Source: Kibdelosporangium persicum (GTDB lineage: Bacteria > Actinomycetota > Actinomycetes > Mycobacteriales > Pseudonocardiaceae). From it: 64,000 nucleotides of DNA. Location of the stretch: the NCBI RefSeq assembly GCF_013280595.1, contig NZ_JAAATY010000004.1:287820-351819 (forward strand). Reading direction: 5' to 3'. Positions 40,715 to 49,463 of this stretch are shown here, one piece after another. A program made the translations under genes and the position numbers. The notes beneath the pieces are model-generated. The model ran no database searches. It saw only the letters and a list, made by a program, of their open reading frames with translations, and was not told where the DNA came from. The first letter of the stretch is position 1. The number at the start of each line of letters is the position of its first letter.

Positions 40715-42064
40715 GTGCGCGACCTGTCCGCCATCTTCAAGGCATACGACATCCGCGGCTTGGTGGGTGAGCAGCTCGACACCGACGTGGTCCGTGAGAT
40801 CGGCGCCGCGTTCGCGCGCCTGGTCGGCGGCCCCGCGGTAGTCATCGGTCACGACATGCGTGACTCGTCACCAGGCCTGTCCAGCGCGTTCGCCGAGGGC
40901 GTCACGCGCGAGGGCGTGGACGTCGTCAGCATCGGCCTGGCGAGCACCGACATGCTGTACTTCGCGTCCGGCAACCTGAATCTGCCCGGCGCGATGTTCA
41001 CCGCGAGCCACAACCCCGCCGCGTACAACGGGATCAAGGTCTGCCGCGCCGGTGCCGCGCCGGTCGGCCAGGACAGCGGTCTGGCCGACATCCAGCGCGA
41101 CGTCGAGCAGGGCATGCCCGAGTCGGGCGCCACGCTCGGTGCGATCGAACAGCGCGACATGCTCGACGCGTACGCCGGTTACCTGCGTCAACTGGTGGAT
41201 CTGTCCGGCAGCCGTCCGCTGAAAGTCGTCGTGGACGCGGGCAACGGCATGGGTGGTTACACCGTGCCCAAGGTCTTCGAGGGCCTGCCGATCGAGGTCG
41301 TCCCGATGTACTTCGAGCTCGACGGCTCGTTCCCGAACCACGAGGCCAACCCGCTGGACCCGAAGAACATCGTGGACCTGCAGGCGAAGGTGCGCGAGGT
41401 CGGCGCGGACGCGGGCCTGGCGTTCGACGGTGACGCGGACCGCTGCTTCGTGGTCGACGAGAACGGCGACCCGGTCTCGCCCAGCGCGATCACCGCCCTG
41501 GTGGCGACCCGTGAGCTGGCCAAGGATCCCGGCTCGACGATCATCTACAACCTGATCACCTCCAAGGCGGTCCCGGAGATCGTCGCCGAGCACGGCGGCA
41601 AGCCGGTCCGCACCCGGGTCGGGCACTCGTTCATCAAGCAGGAGATGGCCAGGACCGACGCCATCTTCGGCGGGGAACACTCGGCGCACTACTACTTCCG
41701 CGACTTCTGGCGTGCCGACACCGGCATGCTGGCCGCGCTGCACGTGCTGGCCGCGCTCGGCGAGCAGGAGGGCCCGCTGTCGCGGCTGACCGCCGCGTAT
41801 GCCCGCTACGCCGCGTCCGGCGAGATCAACTCCACGGTCGACGACCAGCAGGCCCGGCTGGCCGCGGTCAAGGAGACGTATTCCGGCAAGGACGGCGTCA
41901 CGATCGACGAACTCGACGGTCTGACAGTCGAGCTGCCTTCCGGTGCCTGGTTCAACCTGCGGCCCTCGAACACCGAACCGCTGCTGCGGCTCAACGTCGA
42001 GGCCCCGGACGAGGCGGCCGTGGCCGCTCTGCGTGACGAGGTGCTCACCATCGTCCGCGGTTAG
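40715..42064 (+). CDS. manB: Phosphomannomutase/phosphoglucomutase
   Basis: 449 residues, alpha-D-phosphohexomutase superfamily. It interconverts mannose-6-phosphate and mannose-1-phosphate, linking ManA to GDP-mannose synthesis. Domain marks in order: KAYDIRGLVG, the phosphoserine loop MFTASHNPAAYNGIKV (active Ser about 99), the metal loop AFDGDADRCFVVDENG (core DGDADR), the sugar-specificity loop GGEHSAHYYFRDF, and the phosphate-binding RPSNTEPLLRLNVEA (core RPSNTEP). A GGGAGAG site precedes the GTG start. It heads a run of same-strand genes: Trm112-like, SIS-like, manA. Confidence 0.95.
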   Translation: MRDLSAIFKAYDIRGLVGEQLDTDVVREIGAAFARLVGGPAVVIGHDMRDSSPGLSSAFAEGVTREGVDVVSIGLASTDMLYFASGNLNLPGAMFTASHNPAAYNGIKVCRAGAAPVGQDSGLADIQRDVEQGMPESGATLGAIEQRDMLDAYAGYLRQLVDLSGSRPLKVVVDAGNGMGGYTVPKVFEGLPIEVVPMYFELDGSFPNHEANPLDPKNIVDLQAKVREVGADAGLAFDGDADRCFVVDENGDPVSPSAITALVATRELAKDPGSTIIYNLITSKAVPEIVAEHGGKPVRTRVGHSFIKQEMARTDAIFGGEHSAHYYFRDFWRADTGMLAALHVLAALGEQEGPLSRLTAAYARYAASGEINSTVDDQQARLAAVKETYSGKDGVTIDELDGLTVELPSGAWFNLRPSNTEPLLRLNVEAPDEAAVAALRDEVLTIVRG

Positions 42065-42094
42065 GCCACACTGGAGAGTGGAGAAGGAGGAATC

Positions 42095-42328
42095 GTGGCC
42101 GTACAGCTCGACCCGCAGTTGCTCGACATCCTCGCCTGCCCGTCCGACGACCATGCGGCGCTGCGTCCCGGCACCCCGGACAACCCGGACGCCGACGTGC
42201 TCACGTGCACCTCGTGCGGTCGCCAGTACCCGGTGACCGACGGCATCCCCGTGCTGCTGCTGGACGAGGCGACGGAGCCGACCTCCGGGCCGACCTCTGG
42301 GCCGGATTCGCACGCCGCGGACGAGTGA
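42095..42328 (+). CDS. Trm112/UPF0434 family small zinc-ribbon-like protein
   Basis: 77 residues. Trm112 features: LDPQLLDILACPSDDHAALR (core LDILACP), TCTSCGRQYPVTDGIPVLLLDEA (core CxxCGRxYPVxDGIPVLL). Three cysteines remain (CP...CTSC), one fewer than the four of a complete zinc ribbon. The Ser/Pro/Thr tail holds two copies of PTSGP, a small internal repeat. The family activates methyltransferases in other organisms. GGAGAAGGAGG-like sequence precedes the GTG start, and the stop overlaps the next start by GTGA. Confidence 0.88.
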   Translation: MAVQLDPQLLDILACPSDDHAALRPGTPDNPDADVLTCTSCGRQYPVTDGIPVLLLDEATEPTSGPTSGPDSHAADE

Positions 42329-43425
42329 GTCCGGTGCCTGACGACTCCCTGCTGGACGACCCCGCCCGGTTGTCCGAGGCGGACACCGACGGCCTGCTCC
42401 GGGCCGCGGCACTGGCTGGTGCCCAGGTCCGGTCGGTCGTCGAAGCCGCCACGGAACTCGGCGTCGGCAACGCGCTGACCGATGTCCGGCCGCGTGCGCT
42501 GCTGATCGTGACCAGGCCGGGGCACGGCGCCGCGATCGCGCACCTGCTGGTGGCGCTGCTCGGCCCGGCGTGCCCGGTGCCCGTGGTCGTCACCGACGAG
42601 GTTCCCGGCTGGGTCGGCCCGTTGGACGTGGTGATCGCGCACACAGAAGACGCGGGAGACCACGTACTGGCGGAGTCCGTCGGCCGTGCGACGCGTTACG
42701 GCGCCACGGTCGTGGTCACGGCCCCACCGGACGGCCCGGTGGCCGCCGCGGGCGCGGGCAGGGCGTTCCTGCTGCCGCCACGCGTGTACGTGCCGCCCGG
42801 TTTCGCCTTCCCCAGGGCCCTCGGGGCCGGTCTGCTCACGCTGACCACGATGGGCCTGCTGCGTACCGACGTGCAGCGGCTGGCCGACGAGCTGGACAAG
42901 GAGGCCGAGAAGGACCACCCGGCGCACGAGTCGTTCGTCAACCCGGCGAAATCGCTGGCCCTGCGCCTGGCCGACCGAGTCCCGCTACTGTGGGGACTGG
43001 ACCCGGCGGCGACCGCGGTGGCCTCGCACGCGCGTCATGTGCTGGCCGCGCACGCCGGGTTTGTCTGCGACGCCGGCTCCTACGCCGACGCGCAGACCCG
43101 GTTCTCGTTGCACCGGGCGGCGGTAAGGTCGTCCTCCGGTCAAGGTATCTTCGACGATCCGGACGACTTCGCCGGCGACCCGACAGCCATGCTGCGGGTG
43201 CAGCTGCTGGCGATCAGCTCCGGACCGGCGGCGGAGGCGGCCCGGCACATGGCCGGGGACACGCTGCCGGGTGCGGACGTACTGGCACCCGCTGAAGAGG
43301 TCGGCGCGGACGAACCGACCAGAGCCGCCGTACTCGCCCTGCGGTTCGAGCTCGCGGCGCTGTATCTCGGCCTCGCGGCCGGGACGATCGGCGGATCGGG
43401 CCGGTACGCCTCCGCTGGCGTCTGA
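42325..43425 (+). CDS. SIS-like sugar-isomerase-fold protein (TobH-like)
   Basis: 366 residues from the GTG that overlaps the Trm112 stop. A SIS-type Rossmann core is visible: RALLIVTRPGHGAAIAHLLVAL (core RPGHGAAIAHLL), PVPVVVTDEVPGW, LDVVIAHTEDAGDHVLAES (core AHTEDAGD) and TVVVTAPPDGPVAAAG. The C-terminal half has PLLWGLDPAATAVASHARHVL and a helical end, like the second half of bifunctional phosphoglucose/phosphomannose isomerases, although catalytic Glu/His residues are not obvious. The M. tuberculosis gene at this place (Rv3256c) lies between the mutase and manA. Likely supports mannose phosphate metabolism; activity unproven. Confidence 0.75.
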   Translation: MSPVPDDSLLDDPARLSEADTDGLLRAAALAGAQVRSVVEAATELGVGNALTDVRPRALLIVTRPGHGAAIAHLLVALLGPACPVPVVVTDEVPGWVGPLDVVIAHTEDAGDHVLAESVGRATRYGATVVVTAPPDGPVAAAGAGRAFLLPPRVYVPPGFAFPRALGAGLLTLTTMGLLRTDVQRLADELDKEAEKDHPAHESFVNPAKSLALRLADRVPLLWGLDPAATAVASHARHVLAAHAGFVCDAGSYADAQTRFSLHRAAVRSSSGQGIFDDPDDFAGDPTAMLRVQLLAISSGPAAEAARHMAGDTLPGADVLAPAEEVGADEPTRAAVLALRFELAALYLGLAAGTIGGSGRYASAGV

Positions 43426-43441
43426 CTAGGGAGATTTGAGA

Positions 43442-44653
43442 GTGGAGTTGCTGCGCAACGCCGTGCGGCCCTATGCCTGGGGGTCGCGCACGACGATCGC
43501 CGAGCTGCTGGGGCGGCCGGTACCGGCACCACACCCGGAGGCGGAGCTGTGGATGGGCGCACACCCCGGCGACCCGTCCCGCATCGACGACGACCGCTCT
43601 CTGCTCGACCTCGTGGACGACGATCCAATTGGCCAGCTCGGCGCCGACTGCGCCCGGCGCTGGGGCAACCGGCTGCCGTTCCTGCTGAAGATCCTCGCCG
43701 CCGAAGAGGCGCTGAGCATGCAGGCGCACCCGTCGGCCGAACAGGCCAGGGAAGGGTACGAGCGGGAGGAAGCCGCCGGAATCCCGCGTGACGCGAAGAA
43801 CCGCAACTACCCGGACCCCACGGCCAAGCCCGAGCTGATCTGCGCGCTGACGGAGTTCCACGCACTGGCGGGGTTCCGCGAACCGCACGAGACCGTGCGG
43901 CTGCTGCGTACGCTCGAAACGCCCGGCCTGGCGCCGTACACCTCGTTGCTGGAGGGACAGCCGGACTCCGACGGCCTGCGCGCGTTGTTCACGACGTGGA
44001 TCACGCTGCCGCAGACGTCACTGGACGTGCTGCTGCCGGAACTGCTGGACGCCTGCGTGCTGCACGTGAAGGAACACGGCGAGTACGACCTGATCTGCCG
44101 CACGATCCTGGAGCTCGGCGAGGCGCACGAAGGCGACGCCGGTGTGCTGGCCGCCTTGCTGCTCAACCGGATCGTGCTCGCGCCCGGCGAGGCGATCTAC
44201 CTGCCCGCCGGCAACCTGCACACGTACCTGCACGGCACCGGCGTGGAGATCCTGGCCAATTCCGACAACATCCTGCGTGGCGGCCTGACGCCCAAGCACG
44301 TCGACGTGCCGGAACTGTTGCGGGTGCTGGACTTCAGCTGCGGTGAGATGCCCGTGCTGCGTGGAACGCCCACGGCGCCGCGGATGTGGACGTACCCGAC
44401 GCCCGCGCCGGAGTTCGAACTCTCCCGCCTGGAGTGGAACGCCGACGACCGTGAGCCGGTCGAGCTGGTGTGTCGTGGGCCACAGATCCTGGTCTGCACC
44501 CAGGGGGCGGTCCGGCTGCTGGAGGCCGACGGCAACAAGGTCGAACTCGGCCGTGGCCAGTCCGCCTGGCTGCCCGACCACAACCCGGACGTGCACGTCG
44601 TGCCGGTCGAAGGCGCGCCGGCCCAGGTGTTCCGGGCAACCGCAGGCCAGTGA
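43442..44653 (+). CDS. manA: Mannose-6-phosphate isomerase, class I
   Basis: 403 residues from GTG 43442 with AGGGAG 8 nt upstream; the protein then begins MELLRNAVRPYAWGSRT as in mycobacterial ManA. It interconverts fructose-6-phosphate and mannose-6-phosphate, a zinc enzyme. Signature motifs: ELWMGAHPGDPS, the metal site LSMQAHPSAEQAREG (core QAHPS), DPTAKPELICALTEFHALAGFR (core KPELICALTEF), YLPAGNLHTYLHGTGVEILANSDN (core PAGNLHTYL) and LRGGLTPKHVDVPELL. Last gene of the mannose block, 52 bp before the cation transporter. Confidence 0.95.
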   Translation: MELLRNAVRPYAWGSRTTIAELLGRPVPAPHPEAELWMGAHPGDPSRIDDDRSLLDLVDDDPIGQLGADCARRWGNRLPFLLKILAAEEALSMQAHPSAEQAREGYEREEAAGIPRDAKNRNYPDPTAKPELICALTEFHALAGFREPHETVRLLRTLETPGLAPYTSLLEGQPDSDGLRALFTTWITLPQTSLDVLLPELLDACVLHVKEHGEYDLICRTILELGEAHEGDAGVLAALLLNRIVLAPGEAIYLPAGNLHTYLHGTGVEILANSDNILRGGLTPKHVDVPELLRVLDFSCGEMPVLRGTPTAPRMWTYPTPAPEFELSRLEWNADDREPVELVCRGPQILVCTQGAVRLLEADGNKVELGRGQSAWLPDHNPDVHVVPVEGAPAQVFRATAGQ

Positions 44654-44705
44654 CACCCGTGGTCTAGGGTTCGACCGGACAATCCGGACGGCACTAGGAG
44701 GACAC

Positions 44706-45626
44706 GTGTCTGCAGGGGGCGGGACCAAGGCGATCATCGCCGCGTTGCTGGCGAACGCGGGCATCGCGGTCGCGAAGTTCGTCGGCTTTCTGATCACGGG
44801 CTCGTCCTCGATGCTGGCGGAGTCCGTGCACTCGGTGGCGGACACGTCGAACCAGGGCCTGCTGCTGCTCGGACAGAAAACCGCCCGGCGCAAGGCCAGC
44901 GTCGCGCACCCGTTCGGCTACGGCCGTGACCGGTACTTCTACTCGTTCATCGTCGCCCTGATGCTCTTCACCCTGGGGTCGGCGTTCGCGCTGTACGAGG
45001 GCATCCACAAGGTCCAGCACCCGGAAGCGCTGACGTCGCCGATCGTCGCGGTGATCATCCTGGTGGTGGCGATCGGCCTGGAGACGTACAGCTTCCGCAC
45101 CGCGATCGTGGAGTCCAGGCTGGTCAAGGGCGACGCGACGTGGTGGCAGTTCATCCGCCAGTCCCGCACCCCCGAGCTGCCGGTCGTGCTGCTCGAGGAC
45201 GCGGGCGCCCTGTTCGGCCTGATCTTCGCGCTGATCGGGGTGGGTCTCGCCACGGTGACCGGCGACCCGGTCTGGGACGCGGTGGGCACCCTGATGATCG
45301 GTGTGCTGCTCGGTGTGATCGCGATCATCCTGATCATCGAGATGAAGAGCCTGCTGATCGGCGAAGGCGCGACACCGCGCGAGCTGGACACGATCCTGGA
45401 CGAGATCGCCGCGGGCCGGATCGAGCGCGTGATCCACATCAAGACCCAGTACATGGGCCCGGACGAGCTCCTGGTGGCCGCGAAGGTCGCGCTGACCTCC
45501 GGCCTGTCGGTCGAAGAGGTCGCCCAGGCGATCGACGACGCGGAGCAGCGCGTCCGCGGCAAGGTCCCCGCCGCCCGCCTGATCTACCTCGAACCAGACC
45601 TCGACCGCAGCACCACCCCGGCCTGA
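44706..45626 (+). CDS. Cation diffusion facilitator (CDF) family transporter
   Basis: 306 residues, GTG start with AGGAGG just upstream. Six hydrophobic helices; the metal-binding residues of helix 2 are in SMLAESVHSVADTSNQ (HxxxD), with HPFGYGRDRYFYSF after it, and a second pair in helix 5 is ELPVVLLEDAGALFG (ExxxD-like). The C-terminal cytoplasmic domain (about 220-300) includes IERVIHIKTQYMGPDELLVAAK. Exports Zn, Fe, Mn or similar in exchange for protons; metal not predictable. Its TGA is followed within 1 bp by a 22-bp module array. Confidence 0.9.
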   Translation: MSAGGGTKAIIAALLANAGIAVAKFVGFLITGSSSMLAESVHSVADTSNQGLLLLGQKTARRKASVAHPFGYGRDRYFYSFIVALMLFTLGSAFALYEGIHKVQHPEALTSPIVAVIILVVAIGLETYSFRTAIVESRLVKGDATWWQFIRQSRTPELPVVLLEDAGALFGLIFALIGVGLATVTGDPVWDAVGTLMIGVLLGVIAIILIIEMKSLLIGEGATPRELDTILDEIAAGRIERVIHIKTQYMGPDELLVAAKVALTSGLSVEEVAQAIDDAEQRVRGKVPAARLIYLEPDLDRSTTPA

Positions 45627-45833
45627 CCGCCGTGTCCACCATTCCAGCACCCTGAGTTGACCGTTCCGGCACCGTGAGTTGACCGTTCCGGCACTGTGAG
45701 TTGACCGTTCCGGCACCGTGAGCTTCCCCTGAGCTCGAAGGCGACGACGGCTCTGGGATTTCGTGGTGCCGGAGTGTGCGTCTCGGGGTGCCGGAACGTG
45801 CATTTCGGGGTGCCGCAAAGGTGGACACGGCGA
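45627..45833. repeat. Mirrored array of 22-bp modules, locus C
   Basis: Four left modules begin at 45628, 45650, 45672 and 45694: outer CGCCGTGTCCACC, then three with TGAGTTGACCG, each joined to the constant TTCCRGCA. Next is CCGTGAGCTTCCC, a unique centre (45729-45754) and GGGATTTCGTGG. Right modules begin at 45767 and 45789, then a closing TGCCGCAAAG plus GTGGACACGGCG ending near 45833. Unlike loci A and B it lies between two plus-strand genes. No gene is seen in 45627-45914. Confidence 0.85.
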
Positions 45834-45914
45834 GGTGGGCCTCCAGCACCCGATCACGATCGCCGGGACGTAATCTCTGGTCACGCACTGTCGGGGAGCG
45901 TGAAGGAGGCAACG

Positions 45915-47429
45915 GTGCCAGGTACTGGCTTGTGGCGGACCAAAACCGTCGAACAGTCCATCGCGGACACGGACGAACCGGATACCAAACTCCGCAGGAA
46001 CCTCACCGCGTGGGACCTCACGGTCTTCGGTGTCGCGGTCGTCATCGGCGCGGGCATCTTCACGTTGACCGCGCGGACAGCCGGTGATCTGGCCGGTCCC
46101 TCGGTCGCGTTGGCGTTCGTGCTCGCGGCGATCGCGTGTGCCCTCGCGGCCCTGTGTTACGCCGAGTTCGCGTCCACCGTCCCGGTGGCCGGGAGTGCGT
46201 ACACGTTCTCGTACGCCACGTTCGGCGAGTTCATCGCGTGGATCATCGGCTGGGACCTGGTGCTGGAGTTCGCGGTCGGTGCGGCCGCGGTCGGCAAGGG
46301 GTGGTCGGCGTACCTGCAGGTCGTGCTCGGGTACATCTTCGGGCCGGACGTGAAGACCACTGTCGAGGTCGCGGGGCTCACGGTCGACTGGGGCGCGTTG
46401 CTGCTGGTCGTCATCCTGGCGTGGTTGCTGACGATGGGCACCAAGCTGTCGTCGCGGTTCAGCCTGGTGATCACGAGCATCAAGGTCGCGATCGTGCTGT
46501 TCGTGATCTTCTTCGGGCTTTCCTTCGTCAAGGGCGAGAACTACACGCCGTTCGTGCCGGAGGCGGCTTCGGCGGGCACCACCGGCTCCACCGGTGTGGA
46601 CCAGACCCTGTTCTCCGCCCTGGCCGGTGGCGAGACCAGCGCGTACGGCGTCTTCGGCCTGCTCGCGGCGGCATCGCTGGTCTTCTTCGCGTTCATCGGT
46701 TTCGACGTGGTCGCCACGACCGCGGAGGAGACCCGGCACCCGCAGCGTGCGGTGCCGCGCGGCATCCTCGGCTCGCTCGCGATCGTCACCGTGCTGTACG
46801 TGGGTGTCTCGCTCGTCGTCGTCGGCATGCTGCCGTACAAGGAACTGGCGACCACCGAGGACGGCAGCTCGAAGACGTTGGCGACGGCGTTCTCGGCCAA
46901 CGGGGTCGACTGGGCCGCCAACGTCATCTCCATCGGCGCGTTGGCCGGTCTGACCACTGTCGTGATGGTGCTGCTGCTCGGCCAGATCCGGGTGTTGTTC
47001 GCGATGTCCCGCGACGGCCTGCTGCCACGCGGCCTCGCCAAGACCGGGAAGCACGGCACCCCGGCCAGGGCGACGCTGATCGTGACGATCATGGTCGGGG
47101 CGGCGGCGACGTTCTTCGAGGCGGGCAAGCTCGAGGAGATGGTCAACGTCGGCACGCTGTTCGCCTTCATCCTGGTGTCCGCCGGGGTGCTGGTGCTCCG
47201 CAAGACCCGGCCGGACCTTCCGCGTGGTTTCCGGGTTCCGTGGGTGCCGGTGATCCCGGTGCTGGCCATCCTGGCGTGCCTGTGGCTGATGCTGAACCTC
47301 ACCATCCTGACCTGGCTGCGGTTCCTGGCGTGGATGGCCCTCGGCGTGATCGTGTACTTCGTGTACAGCCGCCGGAACTCGTTGCTGGGCAAGCGGATGA
47401 AGGACGATGCCGACAACCGCGTGTCTTGA
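45915..47429 (+). CDS. APC-family amino acid permease
   Basis: 504 residues from GTG 45915 with AAGGAGG 5 nt upstream; earlier in-frame starts lie in the repeat array. Twelve or more helices. Helix 1 carries VFGVAVVIGAGIFTLTARTAG (core VIGAGIFTLTA), the substrate-binding break of the APC fold, and CYAEFASTVPVAGSAYTFSY (core EFASTVPVAGSAYTF) follows; helix 6 has FFAFIGFDVVATTAEETRHP (core FIGFDVVATTAEE). Matches the cationic amino acid transporter-like group; M. tuberculosis Rv3253c lies at the same place. It overlaps the MutL-like gene by 23 bp. Confidence 0.92.
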   Translation: MPGTGLWRTKTVEQSIADTDEPDTKLRRNLTAWDLTVFGVAVVIGAGIFTLTARTAGDLAGPSVALAFVLAAIACALAALCYAEFASTVPVAGSAYTFSYATFGEFIAWIIGWDLVLEFAVGAAAVGKGWSAYLQVVLGYIFGPDVKTTVEVAGLTVDWGALLLVVILAWLLTMGTKLSSRFSLVITSIKVAIVLFVIFFGLSFVKGENYTPFVPEAASAGTTGSTGVDQTLFSALAGGETSAYGVFGLLAAASLVFFAFIGFDVVATTAEETRHPQRAVPRGILGSLAIVTVLYVGVSLVVVGMLPYKELATTEDGSSKTLATAFSANGVDWAANVISIGALAGLTTVVMVLLLGQIRVLFAMSRDGLLPRGLAKTGKHGTPARATLIVTIMVGAAATFFEAGKLEEMVNVGTLFAFILVSAGVLVLRKTRPDLPRGFRVPWVPVIPVLAILACLWLMLNLTILTWLRFLAWMALGVIVYFVYSRRNSLLGKRMKDDADNRVS

Positions 47430-48669
47430 TGTCGGGTCGACGTGGACCAAAGGCGCGCTCGTCGACCACGACGGCGTGTTGCTGGCCACGGCGCAGCACG
47501 CGACCACTCCGCCCGAGGTTCTCGACGGCGTCAAAGGCGTCATCGCCGAACTCGGTGGCGCCGACCACGTGCTCGTCTGCTCCTCCGCGGGCGGTGGGCT
47601 GCGGCTCGCCGTGGTCGGCCACGAACGCCTGATCAGCGCGGAAGCCGGGTACCGCGTCGCGCTGTCCGCCGGCGCGAAGGTCGTGCACGTCTCCGCGGGT
47701 GAGTTGGACGGCGCCGGAATCCGGGCGTTGCGCCAGGCCGAGCCGGATGTCGTGCTGCTCGTCGGCGGAACCGACGGCGGTGACGCGAAAGTACTGCTGC
47801 ACAACGCGGCCGCACTGGCGCGTAACCGGATTCGGCCGCCGATCGTGCTGGCGGGCAACCAGCACGCCCGGCTCGAAGCGCTCGAAATCCTCGCCGGGCG
47901 TACGGTCGTCCCCACCGCCAACGTCCTGCCGGACGTGGGTGAGCTGGCGCCGGGACCGGCGCGGGCGGCGATCCGGCAGGTGTTCCTGAACCACGTGATC
48001 GGCGGCAAAGGCCTGTCCCGTGGAGCGCGGTTCCGGCGGTTGGTCCGGGCGGTCACGCCGGACGCGGTGCTCACCGGCGTGTCCCAGTTGGCCAGTGAGG
48101 ACGCGGTTCTCGTCGTGGACGTCGGCGGCGCCACCACGGACGTCTACTCCGCGGTGTCCATTCAGGACGAACAGGAGCGGGCCGTCGGCCTGCCGCAGGA
48201 CCGGCGGACGGTCGAGGGCGACATCGGGATGCGGTGGTCCGCGCCGGGGATCGTCGCCGAGGCGGCCGCGGAACGCCTGACGGCGACGGGCCTCGCGGAG
48301 CCCGCGGAACGGCGGGCGAAGCAGGTCGGGTTCATCCCGGAGACGCCCGAGGAGTCCACAGTAGACCTGAAGCTGGCCGGGCTGGCCGCGATCATCGCCG
48401 TCCGCAGGCACCTGCGGTTGGTGGAAGGCAAGCTCGGTCCGCGTGGAGCGGGCCTGCTTGTGTTGTCCGGCGGCGTTTTCCGGCACGCCGACGACATCGG
48501 TGACGTCGTCGAGGCGCTCAGGAACGATCCGGTGCTGAAACCCGCCATCAAAGCGGCGCGGATCGTGGTCGACCGGGACTACGTGCTCGCGCCCGCTGGC
48601 CTGCTCGCCGAAGACGGCCAGGTCAAGGCCGCTCGTACGTTGTTGACCACGCTTCAGGACGATCGGTAG
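47407..48669 (+). CDS. Orphan MutL-type (glutamate mutase L family) ASKHA ATPase
   Basis: 420 residues. Phosphate loop 1 is CLDVGSTWTKGALVDHDGVLL (core DVGSTWTKGALV), phosphate 2 is VLVVDVGGATTDVYSAVS (core VDVGGATTDVYS), and an adenosine-type loop is LLVLSGGVFRHADDIG (core SGGVFRH). These fit the MutL proteins that accompany B12-dependent glutamate mutase and probably reactivate it. No mutase subunit (MutS/MutE) is in the window, so either it serves an enzyme encoded elsewhere or has another role. ATG start with AAGGA upstream, 23 bp inside the permease gene. Confidence 0.85.
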   Translation: MPTTACLDVGSTWTKGALVDHDGVLLATAQHATTPPEVLDGVKGVIAELGGADHVLVCSSAGGGLRLAVVGHERLISAEAGYRVALSAGAKVVHVSAGELDGAGIRALRQAEPDVVLLVGGTDGGDAKVLLHNAAALARNRIRPPIVLAGNQHARLEALEILAGRTVVPTANVLPDVGELAPGPARAAIRQVFLNHVIGGKGLSRGARFRRLVRAVTPDAVLTGVSQLASEDAVLVVDVGGATTDVYSAVSIQDEQERAVGLPQDRRTVEGDIGMRWSAPGIVAEAAAERLTATGLAEPAERRAKQVGFIPETPEESTVDLKLAGLAAIIAVRRHLRLVEGKLGPRGAGLLVLSGGVFRHADDIGDVVEALRNDPVLKPAIKAARIVVDRDYVLAPAGLLAEDGQVKAARTLLTTLQDDR

Positions 48670-48672
48670 CTT
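48643..48672 (+). promoter_or_regulatory. Promoter for the methyltransferase gene, overlapping the MutL stop
   Basis: TTGACC (48643-48648), an 18-bp spacer and TAGCTT (48667-48672). The TAG of the -10 is also the stop codon of the upstream gene. The GTG start is 8 nt further on, with no ribosome site, so a leaderless mRNA is predicted. Confidence 0.55.
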
Positions 48673-48680
48673 CGTCTGCT

Positions 48681-49463
48681 GTGACCGAATTGTACGGCGA
48701 GACGGTGTTCGGGGCGGATCACGACCTCGAAGCCAGGCGGCTCGACGCGTTGTCCCGGATGTTCGATCCGGCCACCCGGGCCCGGCTCGTCCAGGTGGTC
48801 CGCCCGGAGATGCGGTGCCTGGACGTCGGCGCCGGGCTCGGCCGGATCTCCGGCTGGCTGGCCGAGGTGTGCGCCGAGGTCGTCGCCCTCGACCGGGACA
48901 CCCGGCTGCTGGCCGACCTGCACAAGGTGTTCCCGACCGTGCGCGTCGTCGAGGCGGACATCACCGAGGAGCAGGCGCTCGGCACGTTCGACCTCGTGCA
49001 CAGCCGCCTGGTCCTGATGCACCTGCGTAACCGCGTCGAGGTGTTCCACCGCCTGGCCGATTTCGTCGCACCCGGCGGCTGGCTTGTGCTCGGTGAGGCG
49101 ATCGCGGCGCCCACGATGACCGGCCCGCCGGACAGCCCGTTCCGGCAGCTGATGGAAAAGCACTGGTACAGCCTGGAAAAGACGATCGGCACGGACGGGC
49201 AGTGGGGCCTGCGTTACCCGGAATTGTTGCGCCAGGCGGGTTTCGTGGACATCGGGGTGGAGATGTACCAGCCGCCGATCACCGGCACGTCCGCCGCGGG
49301 CCAGTTCTTCCAGCTCAACTTCCACCACCTCAGGGACCGCGTCCTGGCCGACGGCCTGGTTGACGAACCGACCTTCGAGGCGGCCGTGCAAGCCATGCGG
49401 CAGCCCGGTTTCAGCGACCTCGGCATGGGGCTGCTCACCGCGTGGGCCCGCAAACCTACATGA
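48681..49463 (+). CDS. Class I SAM-dependent methyltransferase
   Basis: 260 residues. Motif I is CLDVGAGLGRISGWLAE (about 46-62), motif II EVVALDRDTRLLADL, then VEADITEEQALGTFDLVHSRLVLMHL (core EADITE, FDLVHSRLVLMHL) and VAPGGWLVLGEA. The substrate region ends with a helical C-terminus. Target unknown. Upstream the gene has its own strong promoter; downstream it overlaps the convergent membrane hydrolase by 8 bp. Being next to sahH may reflect shared methyl-cycle use, but sahH is divergent from the hydrolase and not in operon with it. Confidence 0.9.
   Translation: MTELYGETVFGADHDLEARRLDALSRMFDPATRARLVQVVRPEMRCLDVGAGLGRISGWLAEVCAEVVALDRDTRLLADLHKVFPTVRVVEADITEEQALGTFDLVHSRLVLMHLRNRVEVFHRLADFVAPGGWLVLGEAIAAPTMTGPPDSPFRQLMEKHWYSLEKTIGTDGQWGLRYPELLRQAGFVDIGVEMYQPPITGTSAAGQFFQLNFHHLRDRVLADGLVDEPTFEAAVQAMRQPGFSDLGMGLLTAWARKPT

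Noticed and set aside
44694-48137. 1147-residue minus-strand ORF
   Set aside because: It runs antisense through the transporter, permease and MutL genes, which have clear motifs; typical high-GC shadow frame.
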